Shown here piece after piece: positions 15,612 to 25,655 of a stretch of DNA of 33,705 nt. The stretch covers positions 1-33,705 of IMG/VR virus record IMGVR_UViG_3300046517_001225, one strand, 5' to 3'. The notes under the pieces are model-generated. The model was not told the DNA's origin. It made no database searches and saw only the letters and a program-made list of their open reading frames with translations. The DNA is from a virus. Within the stretch, counting starts at the first letter, position 1, and every line of letters begins with the position of its first letter. Made by a program: the position numbers and the translations under genes.

Positions 15612-17491
15612 CCTTTGCATGCGGTGCAGGCGACAACGGTTCGGCTGGCGCAGTCAAGTCGCAGTTCGCGCTGCTGAAGAAGTATGCGGACGAGACATTC
15701 AACTCCGCGGTAAAAGCGGCCGATCTGGTGCTGGCGATCAACATTCCGAATCTTGATTTCATCGTTGATCAGACGCCGCTCGACTATCTGAACATCCGCG
15801 ACCCTGGTTTGGCTCCGGTCTTGACTGCGGTCAATCTCGGCGAGTTGCCTGGTTTCCCCAATGCGCTGCCGGACCTGGTGCTGCCGACCAAGGCTTCGAC
15901 GTCGATCGCTACGCCGCCGCAGCCTGGGCTCGCGCCGCTGCCGGTGATCGAGGCTGCGCCGCTGCTTTACTCGCCGTCGTTCCAGCTGCCGCCGACGCTC
16001 AATTTCCCGGCCGTGCCGACTTACGGCGACCTGACCAGCGGCGTACCGTTTCCGAACTTGACGCTGATACAGCTGCCGCAGCCGCCGAGCGTGGATCTCA
16101 GCTCGATCCAGTTCCTCGGCATCAAGCCGACGTTCACTGCGATCGCGCCGGACGCGAAGGACTTCAAGTACGTCGACGATGGCTACAGCCCGCTGCTGGT
16201 CAATGAGATCAAGGCGCGCCTGACGCTCATGCTCAATGGACAGAGCGGGCTGCCGGTAGCGACCGAGCAGGCGATTTGGGCGCGGCAGTACGAGCGCGAG
16301 AGCGAGCAGGCGAATCGCGCGATCCAGGAGGCGAATGACGACTGGGCGACGCGCGGCTTCACGCTGCCGGGCGGACCGCTCGACGGCAAACTGATCAAGG
16401 TTCGACAGAACAGCCAGAACCAGCGCAACGACCTGGGTCGCGCGGTCATGATCCAGATCCAGACGTCGCTGCTCGAACAGATGAAGGACGCGATCGCCAA
16501 GGGCGTCGTGCTCGAAGAAGTCTGGACCAAGCTCTACACGTCGGTGCAGGACCGCAAACTGCAGGCGGCGCGCTTCGCGATCGACATCGCCATCGCGGTG
16601 TTCAACGCCAACGTCGGTTTGTTCCAGGCCGAAGCGGAAGTCTACAAAGTCGACATGGAGGTTTACCGCGGCCGGATCGAGGCCGAGCTGGCGAAGCTGC
16701 AGGTCTACCAGGCTGAGCTTGAAGCGCAGAAGCTAATTGGCGAACTCAACGCGCAGCAGATCCAGATCTACATCGCGCGGCTGTCGGCGATTGAAACGAA
16801 CGTCAAGATCTACGCTACTGAAGTGCAGGCGCGCGGCCAGGTGATCGACAGCGAGCGACTGCGGCTCGAAGCGTACAAGACCACGATCGAAGTCGAAATG
16901 GACAAGGTCGCGGTGGGCGATCAGCAGATCAAGGAGTGGGTCGGCAAGCTGCAAGGCCAGTCCTTGATCCAGGAGGCGTGGCGCAGCCGTACGGAGACAT
17001 ACACGGCGCAGGTCCAGGCGCGTAACACCGACTACATGGCCGACATCGAGCGCTACAAGGGCGAACTCATGGGGCTCGAAGCGGTGTCATCGCGCTTCAA
17101 GACGCTGGTCGACTCCTACGTTGGCCATGGTCAGTTCGAGAAGGCTCGCGCCGACGTGCTGCTCGCTGGTAACGAGCAGAAGGTGCAGTCGTACAGCGCC
17201 CAAGTGACGGGCGACTCGTCCTTCAACCAGGCGCTCGTTGCGCGCTTCAGCGCGATCTCCGCGGCGGTGCGCGACCAGAAGGATCTGGCGCTCAAGAACG
17301 CCGAGATCAATCGGCAGAATCAGCTCGAAGCGATTCGCTTGCTTGAGCAGGCGGAAACAGTCGGTGCGCAGGTATTGGCGCAGCTCGCAGCTGGCGCGCT
17401 ATCCAGCATGAGCGTGCATGCCGGTATCAACGATACGACTTCGGAGTCTGTCAGTTGTAGCTACAGCACGACACAGGACGTAAGCGCATGA
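15608..17491 (+). CDS. Long coiled-coil virion protein
   Basis: This 627-residue protein starts at an ATG overlapping the previous stop (ATGA). Residues 1-75 form a small domain with a probable helix (FALLKKYADETFNSAVKAADLV). Residues 75-185 are unusually Pro- and Leu-rich (repeating PxLPxL and PTLNFP units), which implies an extended arm. From about 195 to 590 the chain is almost wholly helical with heptad-like Leu, Ile and Ala and many Gln and Glu, giving long coiled coils. It resembles needle or rod components, or ejected internal proteins, of podoviruses. It shows no enzymatic motif. The C-terminus has a short Ser/Thr-rich tail with a single Cys. It is followed by three further virion-type genes. 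The specific function is unassigned. Confidence 0.75.
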   Translation: MTFACGAGDNGSAGAVKSQFALLKKYADETFNSAVKAADLVLAINIPNLDFIVDQTPLDYLNIRDPGLAPVLTAVNLGELPGFPNALPDLVLPTKASTSIATPPQPGLAPLPVIEAAPLLYSPSFQLPPTLNFPAVPTYGDLTSGVPFPNLTLIQLPQPPSVDLSSIQFLGIKPTFTAIAPDAKDFKYVDDGYSPLLVNEIKARLTLMLNGQSGLPVATEQAIWARQYERESEQANRAIQEANDDWATRGFTLPGGPLDGKLIKVRQNSQNQRNDLGRAVMIQIQTSLLEQMKDAIAKGVVLEEVWTKLYTSVQDRKLQAARFAIDIAIAVFNANVGLFQAEAEVYKVDMEVYRGRIEAELAKLQVYQAELEAQKLIGELNAQQIQIYIARLSAIETNVKIYATEVQARGQVIDSERLRLEAYKTTIEVEMDKVAVGDQQIKEWVGKLQGQSLIQEAWRSRTETYTAQVQARNTDYMADIERYKGELMGLEAVSSRFKTLVDSYVGHGQFEKARADVLLAGNEQKVQSYSAQVTGDSSFNQALVARFSAISAAVRDQKDLALKNAEINRQNQLEAIRLLEQAETVGAQVLAQLAAGALSSMSVHAGINDTTSESVSCSYSTTQDVSA

Positions 17492-17931
17492 GAGACGACC
17501 CTTTCTATCGCGGTGCGAGCAGCGCGACGCGTCAGTTCCTACAGCACCTTCGTGCACGCCAGATGCCGGATGACACGGTGCAGGATCGTAGCGTCGGGCT
17601 CAACGCTGGGCTGTCGTATCTCAAGCAGAGTTTCGATCCGCGCTGGCCAGGTTTGAGTGCTGACCGCGCGGCCGATTATGCGCGCTACTCAAAGGACGCT
17701 ACTAACGCGCTGGGTGCGTCTCCATATAGTATCGCCGGTAGCCAAGATCCTTTTAAGTATGGCTCAGTGGCTGGCGACGAGTTCAAGGACATGTTCGGCG
17801 ACTCAACCAGGCGCAACGCATTCGAAGACGCGAGCAGCACGCTCGATCGCGGCTTCGCCAGTCGCAACCAGCTGGGCATGGCGCGGCGCCAGTTGGGCAG
17901 TAGCTTTACGGGAGAAGACAATGAATATTGA
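17488..17931 (+). CDS. Small virion-region protein, function unknown
   Basis: A 147-residue protein starts at ATG 17488 overlapping the preceding stop (ATGA), and ends 11 bases inside the next gene. It is hydrophilic with many Arg, Asp, Ser and Ala. It has alternating short helices and turns (DPFYRGASSATRQFLQHLRARQ at the start) and no cysteine or membrane segment. The C-terminus RRQLGSSFTGEDNEY is basic then acidic. It resembles small internal virion or ejection proteins of podoviruses in its place before larger ones, but I recognise no family. Base use is similar to its neighbours. Confidence 0.72.
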   Translation: MRDDPFYRGASSATRQFLQHLRARQMPDDTVQDRSVGLNAGLSYLKQSFDPRWPGLSADRAADYARYSKDATNALGASPYSIAGSQDPFKYGSVAGDEFKDMFGDSTRRNAFEDASSTLDRGFASRNQLGMARRQLGSSFTGEDNEY

Positions 17932-19264
17932 TCCGACCGTTGCCCACGATATCGGCAAAGCGATGAAGCGGCGCAAGCGCATGGCGGATGGTGGCGAAGC
18001 CTTCGAGCCATTTCCTGTCCCTCCTTACAACCCTATGCAGGGGCCACTTGCGCGCCGCGTGGTTCCGAACGGTCCACTTGGATATCGCCACGATAGCGGG
18101 GCTGACGTTCCAGACGCTGTCGCTGCGCAATACACCAACACGGCTGACCAAACTGGTGCTGGTCCGCCGCGCGTGCGTGTTGAGGCCGACAATACGCCGG
18201 GCAATATGTCGACGCCGATGCCCGACAACGTGTCACAGTACGGGCCTGGCATCTACGCTTACGGCCAACCCGACACGCGTCATCCTGGCATGCGTCGTTT
18301 GCCGGACGGATCGCTCGGTTTCGGCGACAACCCTGGCGGCGCGCCGATCTACGATTCACCGAGCGGGCGCGGTCGCTTCCCTACTTATCTCGATCCGCAG
18401 ACTGGTGTTCGACAAGGCGGTGTTGACGCAGCGACTGCGAACAAACTTGACCCTTATTCGAAGGAAGGCGAAGCGGCGCTCAAGGCTGCCGCGATGTCCG
18501 ATGATCCGGCAACAGTCGATGCGAACAAGCGCATGCTCGCGGAAACGCGCGTGCGCCGGCGCGAAGGTTTCGATCCGACCGGCTACGTCATGTCGGGCGG
18601 GCGTACGGCCTACAACGTCACGCCCGAGTCTCGAGCTGGCGGCGCGGGTGGGCTGCCTGGCTACATGGGACCAATGAGCTTCGATGACCTGCTCAAGCAG
18701 CAGGACACGATCACGAAAGCGGCGACGGTTTCTGAGAACGCGCGAGCGCGACAGGAAGCGACGACTGCGCGCCAGCAGGAGGAAGAGCGCAAGGCTCAGA
18801 ACGACGCCAACGACTACGTCGAGAAGCACCCGGAAGAAGCAGGCGCGCACCCGAGCGAACTGGCTGCGATCATCGCGGCCGACAAGCTCAGCGACAACCA
18901 TCCTGGTAAGGCGCAAGCGATGGCCGCAGCCGCGGCGGCGTGGACCAACGTGCTGCGCGGCGAAGGCAACGCACCTGGGCTGATCAACAAGGCGTTGGAG
19001 CGCGTGCATCTGCGTGCGCCGATGCTGCCGCCCGTCGCGCCCGGCGACAACCCCGGCATGATGCGCCAGAACACGACGGCGTTCACTGGTAAGCAGAAAG
19101 TCAACATGGGGCAGCCAGGCTACTTGTTCAATCCGAGCGTCAAGCTGCAGGATCTGCCGATGTGGAAGAACGGCGCGGTGCAGCGCTTGCATGCGGCGAT
19201 GACGCGCGAGCAGCTGGCAGCTGAGAATCAGCATGCGAACGGCGGCATGATCCGGCGCTACTGA
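17921..19264 (+). CDS. Probable internal virion protein with GG-motifs
   Basis: I chose ATG 17921, which has GGAGA five bases upstream; longer versions of the frame run through the previous gene. The 447-residue product has a basic start with KAMKRRKRMADGGEAF and a long Pro/Gly/Asn-rich, poorly ordered middle (about 40-250). It has a helical, charged section at about 255-370 (Ala, Gln, Arg, Glu) and the ending QHANGGMIRRY. The A-[DN]-G-G motif at both ends recurs six-fold in the 211-residue protein at 25652-26287, so these proteins may share a partner or a processing signal. Disorder plus helix, and position before the giant protein, suggest a protein carried inside the capsid and ejected. 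This is inference. The next gene starts two bases after the stop. Confidence 0.7.
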   Translation: MNIDPTVAHDIGKAMKRRKRMADGGEAFEPFPVPPYNPMQGPLARRVVPNGPLGYRHDSGADVPDAVAAQYTNTADQTGAGPPRVRVEADNTPGNMSTPMPDNVSQYGPGIYAYGQPDTRHPGMRRLPDGSLGFGDNPGGAPIYDSPSGRGRFPTYLDPQTGVRQGGVDAATANKLDPYSKEGEAALKAAAMSDDPATVDANKRMLAETRVRRREGFDPTGYVMSGGRTAYNVTPESRAGGAGGLPGYMGPMSFDDLLKQQDTITKAATVSENARARQEATTARQQEEERKAQNDANDYVEKHPEEAGAHPSELAAIIAADKLSDNHPGKAQAMAAAAAAWTNVLRGEGNAPGLINKALERVHLRAPMLPPVAPGDNPGMMRQNTTAFTGKQKVNMGQPGYLFNPSVKLQDLPMWKNGAVQRLHAAMTREQLAAENQHANGGMIRRY

Positions 19265-19265
19265 C

Positions 19266-22200
19266 GTGTCCGATCCGCTCGTCGATTTCCAGGAGCAGCT
19301 CGCGCAGGTTCGCAACAGCGGCATGCAGCGACGCAATGTCGCGCCTGCTCCGGTGAACGTCTATGCGCAGCCGGAACCGCCGAACCCGTACGATGTCAAC
19401 ACACCGGAGAGCGAAGGCGGCGGGGCGAACCAGTTCGAGCGCGGCTTGAACGTCGGTGTGACCGACTTCACGTCGGGCATGCGCAACCTCTACGGTGTCG
19501 GTCAGGTCGCGCTAGGCAACGAGTCCGGCGCGCGCGAGACGTTCAAGCAGGCGCAGGCCGACATGGACCGCGCCAACGTGGCGGGCCCGCGCGTCGCGTC
19601 GTACAAGGACGTGCACGGCGTCGGCGACGCCGCCGACTACCTGGCTGGCCTGGCGGGCAGCAGCGTACCGATGCTGGCTACGACTTTGGTCGGGGGCGGG
19701 CTCGGCGGCGCAGTTGCCAAGGGGCTCGCGCGGCGTGGGGCGACCGCTGTGGCCGAGCGCCTGGGCGCTGCCGCCGCTGAGCGTGCCCTGGCGTCCGGGG
19801 CGACCGAAGAGGCCGCTGCCACGGCCGCTACAGCGGCCAAGGACGAGGCGCTGCCGGCCCTGGCCAAAGCTGCCGCCGATCGCCTGAAGACCGCAGGCAC
19901 GGTCGGGCACTTCGCTGGGGCTGCCGCCGCAGCCCTCCCAAGCACGGCAGCGGATGTCAGCGCGGGCGCGCTGGACGAAGGGTCACCCGACGCCCTCCCC
20001 ACAAGGGCTGCCAAGGCCCTTACTGGGGCTGCCGTCAACGCCGCCCTGATGTCCGCGCCGGCCGGCCGGCTGGTCGAGCGGATCGGGGCAGCGCCCGCCG
20101 TAGGCGAGTTGGCACAGAAGTTGCTTCCGCGCGTGGTCAAAGAGGGGCTGACCCAAGGCACGCTGATGGGTACGGTAGGGGCCGCTTCGACCGCCGTGAC
20201 CCTCGCGACGCACAAGGCGATCAACGACGCCGCGCCGAGCCTGTTGTCGAACCAGGCGTTCGACCAGTACATCAACTCGTTCGTCGGCGGCGCGATCCTG
20301 GGCGGCGTGACGGGCGGCGGCGTCGAAGGCTTGAAGGGCGTCGTAGACCCGCGCCCGCAGATCGCCGCGCGGCTGGCTCGGTTCAACGAACGCGCCGGCC
20401 AAGAACTGCCGGCCAAAGAGCCGGCGAAACCAACTGAGCCGGGCGACGACTTCAAGACGAACTTGAATGCCGCGAAGACGCACGCTGATCTCGATCTTGA
20501 CGCGCTGACGCAGCCGATCACAACGCCGCTGCGATATCCGCGCGACAACCCAGTGCAGTTCAAAGATCCGGTGCAGAATATCCTCGCCGCGCACATACCA
20601 ACTGACGCGCCGGTGTGGGAGCACCCGCAGCAGCTGCGCCCGCTGATCAAGTCAGCGGCGAAAATGTTCACCGTCGACCAGAACCTGTCGGCGCACGACT
20701 ACGTCAACGTCAACATCCTGCGCGAGTTCGTCGGCAGCCCGACGATCGACAAATGGGTCGGACTCGGACCGGAGTACGCCAAGCGCAGCGATCTGCTCAA
20801 GACGACCGACGTACCGGACGCGCCGATCGCGATGCGCCAGGTCGAAGGCGCGGCGACGGACGACACACCGAAGCGCCAGGCGCTGGTCAACGCCGTCACC
20901 GAGGCACAGCCCAACACGCGCGAGTACGGCGTAGCGAAGCGCGCGCTTCAAACCGACCTGCTTGGCGGTGCTGGCCGCTTCGTCGAGAACCGCAGCACGC
21001 CCGCGGCGCGTGATGCATTCAGTGCCAAGGCGAGCAGCCCGGAGTACGTCGAAACATCGTCTGTCGGCGTCAAGACCAAGGCCGGCGACGTGATCCAGCG
21101 GCGTCAGCTGCTGAGCTTGAGCAACCTAACCAACCGCTACATCGGTGAGCACCCCGGTGATCCGAAGGCTGCGCTCATGCACGCGCTCGCGGACCTGAAG
21201 ATCGCGCGTGTACCGATCAAGCCGGAGTCGATCACGCCGGGGAAGTTCTGGACGGCGCAGCCGGACGATCCGGTGCGGCTGACTCCCAACGACGTCAAGC
21301 AGCTGCGCGCGCAGCAGGCGACCGACTTCGCCGCGCGCAGGCCGGTGCGGCCGTCGCCGATCGAACAGCGTGCCGAAGCTGGCCTGGCGCAGCGTCAGGC
21401 TGCGGACGTCGCAGCGAAAGAGCCGCGCGGCGCCGCTGCGCCGTCCGCGTTCGCCTTCCCGCCCGAGCAGGGTACGAGCTTCGACACACTGCATTCGACC
21501 GGCGAACTCGGACGTGAACCACATGGCGTGGCGCGCGAGCTACCGCCGCAGACTGACCGCACCAGCACGCTCGGCGTGGTGCGCGACGTCAAGTTCAACC
21601 CGGACGGTACGGTCAAGGTGCGCGAGCACGATCCGCTCTCGACCAAGGCAACGGACGAGGACGTCAAAGGTACGGAGCGCGAAGTCGAAGCTCGCTACAA
21701 GAACATGATCGAAGCGCGTGGTGACAAAATTACTAAGGAGACTTCGGCTCGACTCACTAAGGACAAACTTAAACAGGAAGTTGCGAAGCTCACGCTCGAA
21801 CGCGACCAGGGTACACTCGACAAGGCACCGAACGATCGCAAGCTCAAGACGACCAAGGCGTTCTTGCGCGCCGTGGATCTCGCGCGCAGCACGCTGCCGG
21901 AAGATCATCCGTGGCGCGGTGCGATCGGCAGCGGACGCACGTCGACGACGGTAGAAAAACTGGCGCCGAAGCCTGTCTCCACGACTGAGCGTAAAGCGAC
22001 GACGCATCTATCGCGTCGCGTCAAGATGGCGTCCGAAGACAAGGCAGCGATGAAGCACGCTGCTGAGCTTGGCGTTGAGCGCAACCTAGTCAAGCCGGAG
22101 CCTGCTGTACCCGCCAAGGTCGAGCAGGCTAAGGCCGGCGCGATGGAAGAGGCCAAGGCCGGAGCCGTAGCGAAGACGGGCGGGCTGCCTGGTCGCGAAG

Positions 22201-25200
22201 GCGCGGAGACAGTCAAAGGTCAGGCCGCGATCGAAGGCAAGCGCACGACGCTCGCGCGCGGGGCAGCGACGCCTGGCGAGAAAGCTATGCCGGAAAAAGG
22301 CAAAGCTACGATCGAGCACTACGACAAGGATCTCGAAGTCGGCGTTAAGGCGATCGCCGAAGGCGAGCGCACCAGCGTGCGCACGCGCCAGCTCGACAAT
22401 GAAACACGCGTCGCGAACAAAGTGCTCGGTAAGCTGGGTGTCAAACAGTCGGTCACAGTGACGTCGGCCGCGCCGGGCGAGAGCAGCCACTACGACGCTG
22501 GCGTGATCAAGCTGGCGCCGTCGTTGAAGGGCGTAGAGCGCTTGAGCGTGCTCGCGCACGAGCTGGGTCACCACATCATCGAGCACGAGCTGGGCGAGAA
22601 CTTCGAGAAGGCCACGCCGAAGCTGCGGAGCGAACTGATCAAGGCGCACCAGGAGTGGGTCGAGAAGAACAACCGTCCCGGTCGCAACGTGTCTGATGTG
22701 CTGGCCTCGCGCAAACCGTTGGCGCGCGGCGAGGCGTTGAAAGAACGCAGCTCTGGCCAGAAAGTGCGCGACCTGTCGCCGGAGCACGCCGATTACCTGT
22801 TCAACGACATGCACGAGTTCGTCGCCGACCACATCGCGCGCGCGCTCGAAGCGCACGACACGTACCGCGGCGTCGTGGCCGAGTACTTCAAGGGGCTCGC
22901 TGCCAAGCTCAAGTTCATGTACGACTCGATCTTCGGCACCAAGGCCGGCAAACAGTACGCGGCACACCCGACCGTTGAGAAGTGGGTCAAGAGCCTATTC
23001 GATCGCAACACCAACGACGTGCGCAAGGCGTTGCGCCAGGGTGTGCCGGCCAGGCTCGCGCGTAGCATCACCAAGACGGCGGCGTTCGCCATGCAGTCGG
23101 GCAGCAAGGTGAGCGCGAAGGACTACAAGGCGTGGACGCAGTTCTACCGCTACGTGCTGACCTCGACCCAGCGCCGTATTCTCGAGCGTGCGATCACGCA
23201 GCGGCGTGTCGTGACCAACAAGTTCCGCGAGCTGTTCAGCAAGGACGCCGCGATCATGGAGCGGCTGAGCGACCCGAAGCGCGAAGGCGCGATGTCGACG
23301 TACCTGGGTTACAAGCTGTGGGCATCGGGCAAACTCAAGCTCGGGCCGCAGTCGACGGAACCAGCGCTCGCACTCAAGACGCTGCTGTTCCGCGTCGCTG
23401 GCATCGCTGGCAACAACGATGTGGCGCTCGGTATCCTGCGCGATGCGCAAACCGGCCGCGCTGCGCGCATCCGCGCGCGCGGCAACAAGTACGACCCGCT
23501 CAAGGGTAACCACCAGGTCGAAGATATCCGCAACCAGAAGGTGCAGCAGTCGTTCACCGCGGCGCAGAAGATCGCGCGCGACTACATCGTCAAGCCGCTG
23601 CGCAAGTTTGCCGGCGTGGGCGAAGCGGTGCATTACTCCGGCCTGCCGGCGATGCGCGACCTCGAACGCCGCTTCAAGCTGCATACGGGCGAAGTCGGGC
23701 GCGAGCGCGGCTACATACCCGACAAGATCGCCAACACGTCGCGCTACGTCACGCGCGGCAACGACGCGCTGGAAGGGCTGAGCGACCGCGACAAGATCGC
23801 CGTGCTCGGCCTGCTACAGACGGGTACGGTGCCGACGCCCAAGGCGAGCGGCATGAGCGCGCGCAACGTGCGAGTTCACGCCGCGGCCGAGAAACTGCGT
23901 ACGCTGTTCGACGATATGCACGACTACGCGCGGCGCAACGGCGTGCCGATCCCAAAGACGGCCAACTATTTCCCGATCGTGCCGAACTCGACGCGGGTAA
24001 AGGCGCGCAGCGCCGAGTTCAAGGCCATATTCAACCAGCCGAAGTTCGAAGCGGCGATGCGCGACAAGCTCAACGACAAGAAGTCGACGCTCGACCAGCT
24101 CGCGCAGAAGATGGTCGACGTCGCCGGCAAGGCAGCCGACTCGCGCAGGATCACCGAGTACGACCCGACCACGACGCCCGGCATGCGTGCGGCCAACCCG
24201 CGGGTGATGGACTTCATCTATAAGCTCGGCGACCAGGACGACATCGCGCGCTTCGCTCGTTTCCAGGTGAAGGACGCGCGCGACGTGATCACGCCGTACG
24301 TGCGCCAGATCGTCGCGCGCAGCGAGTACACCCGCTACTTCGGTGCGCCCAACAAGCCAGGCGAAGCGGGCTGGCGCATCAAGACGCTGATGCGCGAAGC
24401 GGAGCGCCAGGGCGCGACGCCGGCAGAACTGAAGTACATGCACGACATCGTCGCGTCGTCGCTCGGCACATACGGTATCAACGGCAGCCCGCTGCTCAAC
24501 AAGTACGCGCCGTGGCTCGGGGCCAAGCTCAACACTGAAGGCGGTAAGCTGGCGATGGACTGGGGGCTGGCGTACCAGAACGCGCGCCTGATGCCGCTGG
24601 TGCTGCTCAGCTCGGTTGGCGACCCGATGGGTATCTTCACACGCTCGGGTGGCGACTTCACTGGTATGTGGCGATCGCTGAAAGACGGCGTGAAGGCGGT
24701 CAGCGGCAAGGCAAGTGGCCAGGAGCTGCGCGATCTGTCGAAGCAGCTGGCGTTCGCTGAAGACTACATCGTCGACGACACCATGCGGACCGGCATGGCG
24801 TCAGGCGATCTGTCGCGCGGTGCGCGGAAATTCAACGACACGCTGTTCAAGCTCAACGGCATGACGTCGTTCACGCGCTACCTGCGCTACGTCGCGCTCG
24901 CCGCGGCCCAGCACCACATGCTCAAGCACGCCGATATTCTGCGCAAGACGCCGGGTAACGGCGAGTCGCTGCGCTACCTGCGCGAGCTGCACCCCGACCT
25001 CAAGCCGGCCGACGTGCGGCGTGACGCAGCCGGGCGGGTGAAGGTGCTGTCCGACGCTGAGCTGAAGAAGGCGACGCCGGCGCAGCGCGAGGCGGACGAG
25101 CGGGTGAAGGCCGGCATACTGCGTTTCGCCGATGAGTCGATCCTGCGTACCGATCCGACCCAGCACCCTATCTACCTCAACGATCCGGCGTTCGCGCTGG

Positions 25201-25655
25201 TGGGGCAGTACAAGCGCTTTGCCTACGCGTTCAACGACCAGATCCTCGATCGCATGGTGCATGAGTTCCATTATGGGAACGTGATGAAGCCGATCCTGCC
25301 AGCGGTCGGCTACGTTGGCCTGGCGGCGATGGGCGAAATGCTGCGTGGTTTCGCACAATATGGGCCTGCGGGCAACCCGACCGTGCAGGCGATGGACCCG
25401 TTGGAATACACCGAGTTCTTGACGCAGCGTGCCGGTATGCTCGGGCCGCGTGCGCAGCTCGGACTCGATACGATCGAAGGGCACAATTACGCCAGCATGG
25501 GGCACATGGACGACTTCGGCCCGACGTTCCAGCAGGCGCACGATATATTCAAGACGGCGGAAGGCGAGCGTACGCTGGGCTCGACCCTGAAAGAGTCGCT
25601 GCCAGCCGCCTCGTTGATTCGCCACACGCCATTCGGCATAGGAGCGACACCGTGA
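19266..25655 (+). CDS. Giant virion protein (2129 residues) with zincin metallopeptidase motif
   Basis: The gene starts at GTG 19266. Residues about 140-265 are Ala/Gly-rich, low-complexity and partly hydrophobic, followed by another Gly-rich hydrophobic stretch near 330-360; both could insert in a membrane during ejection. A gluzincin-type site is present: H1098-E-L-G-H1102 for zinc and catalysis, with E1184-F-V-A-D1188 as candidate third ligand and downstream Asp. This recalls metallopeptidases whose third ligand is a downstream Glu. Residues 1270-1960 are largely helical with many Arg and Lys. Residues about 1969-2030 (PIYLNDPAFALVGQYKRFAYAFND) resemble the C-terminal domain of phage large polyvalent proteins such as LPD38. 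The protein is probably packed in the capsid and ejected to open a path through, or protect DNA inside, the host envelope. Enzyme activity is unproven. An AT-rich patch at 21718-21800 interrupts otherwise GC-rich coding. Confidence 0.85.
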   Translation: MSDPLVDFQEQLAQVRNSGMQRRNVAPAPVNVYAQPEPPNPYDVNTPESEGGGANQFERGLNVGVTDFTSGMRNLYGVGQVALGNESGARETFKQAQADMDRANVAGPRVASYKDVHGVGDAADYLAGLAGSSVPMLATTLVGGGLGGAVAKGLARRGATAVAERLGAAAAERALASGATEEAAATAATAAKDEALPALAKAAADRLKTAGTVGHFAGAAAAALPSTAADVSAGALDEGSPDALPTRAAKALTGAAVNAALMSAPAGRLVERIGAAPAVGELAQKLLPRVVKEGLTQGTLMGTVGAASTAVTLATHKAINDAAPSLLSNQAFDQYINSFVGGAILGGVTGGGVEGLKGVVDPRPQIAARLARFNERAGQELPAKEPAKPTEPGDDFKTNLNAAKTHADLDLDALTQPITTPLRYPRDNPVQFKDPVQNILAAHIPTDAPVWEHPQQLRPLIKSAAKMFTVDQNLSAHDYVNVNILREFVGSPTIDKWVGLGPEYAKRSDLLKTTDVPDAPIAMRQVEGAATDDTPKRQALVNAVTEAQPNTREYGVAKRALQTDLLGGAGRFVENRSTPAARDAFSAKASSPEYVETSSVGVKTKAGDVIQRRQLLSLSNLTNRYIGEHPGDPKAALMHALADLKIARVPIKPESITPGKFWTAQPDDPVRLTPNDVKQLRAQQATDFAARRPVRPSPIEQRAEAGLAQRQAADVAAKEPRGAAAPSAFAFPPEQGTSFDTLHSTGELGREPHGVARELPPQTDRTSTLGVVRDVKFNPDGTVKVREHDPLSTKATDEDVKGTEREVEARYKNMIEARGDKITKETSARLTKDKLKQEVAKLTLERDQGTLDKAPNDRKLKTTKAFLRAVDLARSTLPEDHPWRGAIGSGRTSTTVEKLAPKPVSTTERKATTHLSRRVKMASEDKAAMKHAAELGVERNLVKPEPAVPAKVEQAKAGAMEEAKAGAVAKTGGLPGREGAETVKGQAAIEGKRTTLARGAATPGEKAMPEKGKATIEHYDKDLEVGVKAIAEGERTSVRTRQLDNETRVANKVLGKLGVKQSVTVTSAAPGESSHYDAGVIKLAPSLKGVERLSVLAHELGHHIIEHELGENFEKATPKLRSELIKAHQEWVEKNNRPGRNVSDVLASRKPLARGEALKERSSGQKVRDLSPEHADYLFNDMHEFVADHIARALEAHDTYRGVVAEYFKGLAAKLKFMYDSIFGTKAGKQYAAHPTVEKWVKSLFDRNTNDVRKALRQGVPARLARSITKTAAFAMQSGSKVSAKDYKAWTQFYRYVLTSTQRRILERAITQRRVVTNKFRELFSKDAAIMERLSDPKREGAMSTYLGYKLWASGKLKLGPQSTEPALALKTLLFRVAGIAGNNDVALGILRDAQTGRAARIRARGNKYDPLKGNHQVEDIRNQKVQQSFTAAQKIARDYIVKPLRKFAGVGEAVHYSGLPAMRDLERRFKLHTGEVGRERGYIPDKIANTSRYVTRGNDALEGLSDRDKIAVLGLLQTGTVPTPKASGMSARNVRVHAAAEKLRTLFDDMHDYARRNGVPIPKTANYFPIVPNSTRVKARSAEFKAIFNQPKFEAAMRDKLNDKKSTLDQLAQKMVDVAGKAADSRRITEYDPTTTPGMRAANPRVMDFIYKLGDQDDIARFARFQVKDARDVITPYVRQIVARSEYTRYFGAPNKPGEAGWRIKTLMREAERQGATPAELKYMHDIVASSLGTYGINGSPLLNKYAPWLGAKLNTEGGKLAMDWGLAYQNARLMPLVLLSSVGDPMGIFTRSGGDFTGMWRSLKDGVKAVSGKASGQELRDLSKQLAFAEDYIVDDTMRTGMASGDLSRGARKFNDTLFKLNGMTSFTRYLRYVALAAAQHHMLKHADILRKTPGNGESLRYLRELHPDLKPADVRRDAAGRVKVLSDAELKKATPAQREADERVKAGILRFADESILRTDPTQHPIYLNDPAFALVGQYKRFAYAFNDQILDRMVHEFHYGNVMKPILPAVGYVGLAAMGEMLRGFAQYGPAGNPTVQAMDPLEYTEFLTQRAGMLGPRAQLGLDTIEGHNYASMGHMDDFGPTFQQAHDIFKTAEGERTLGSTLKESLPAASLIRHTPFGIGATP

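Noticed and set aside
22086-22967. Antisense open frame opposite the giant gene's zincin region
   Set aside because: The + strand carries the HELGH motif and continuous coding; the antisense product is low-complexity and unsupported.
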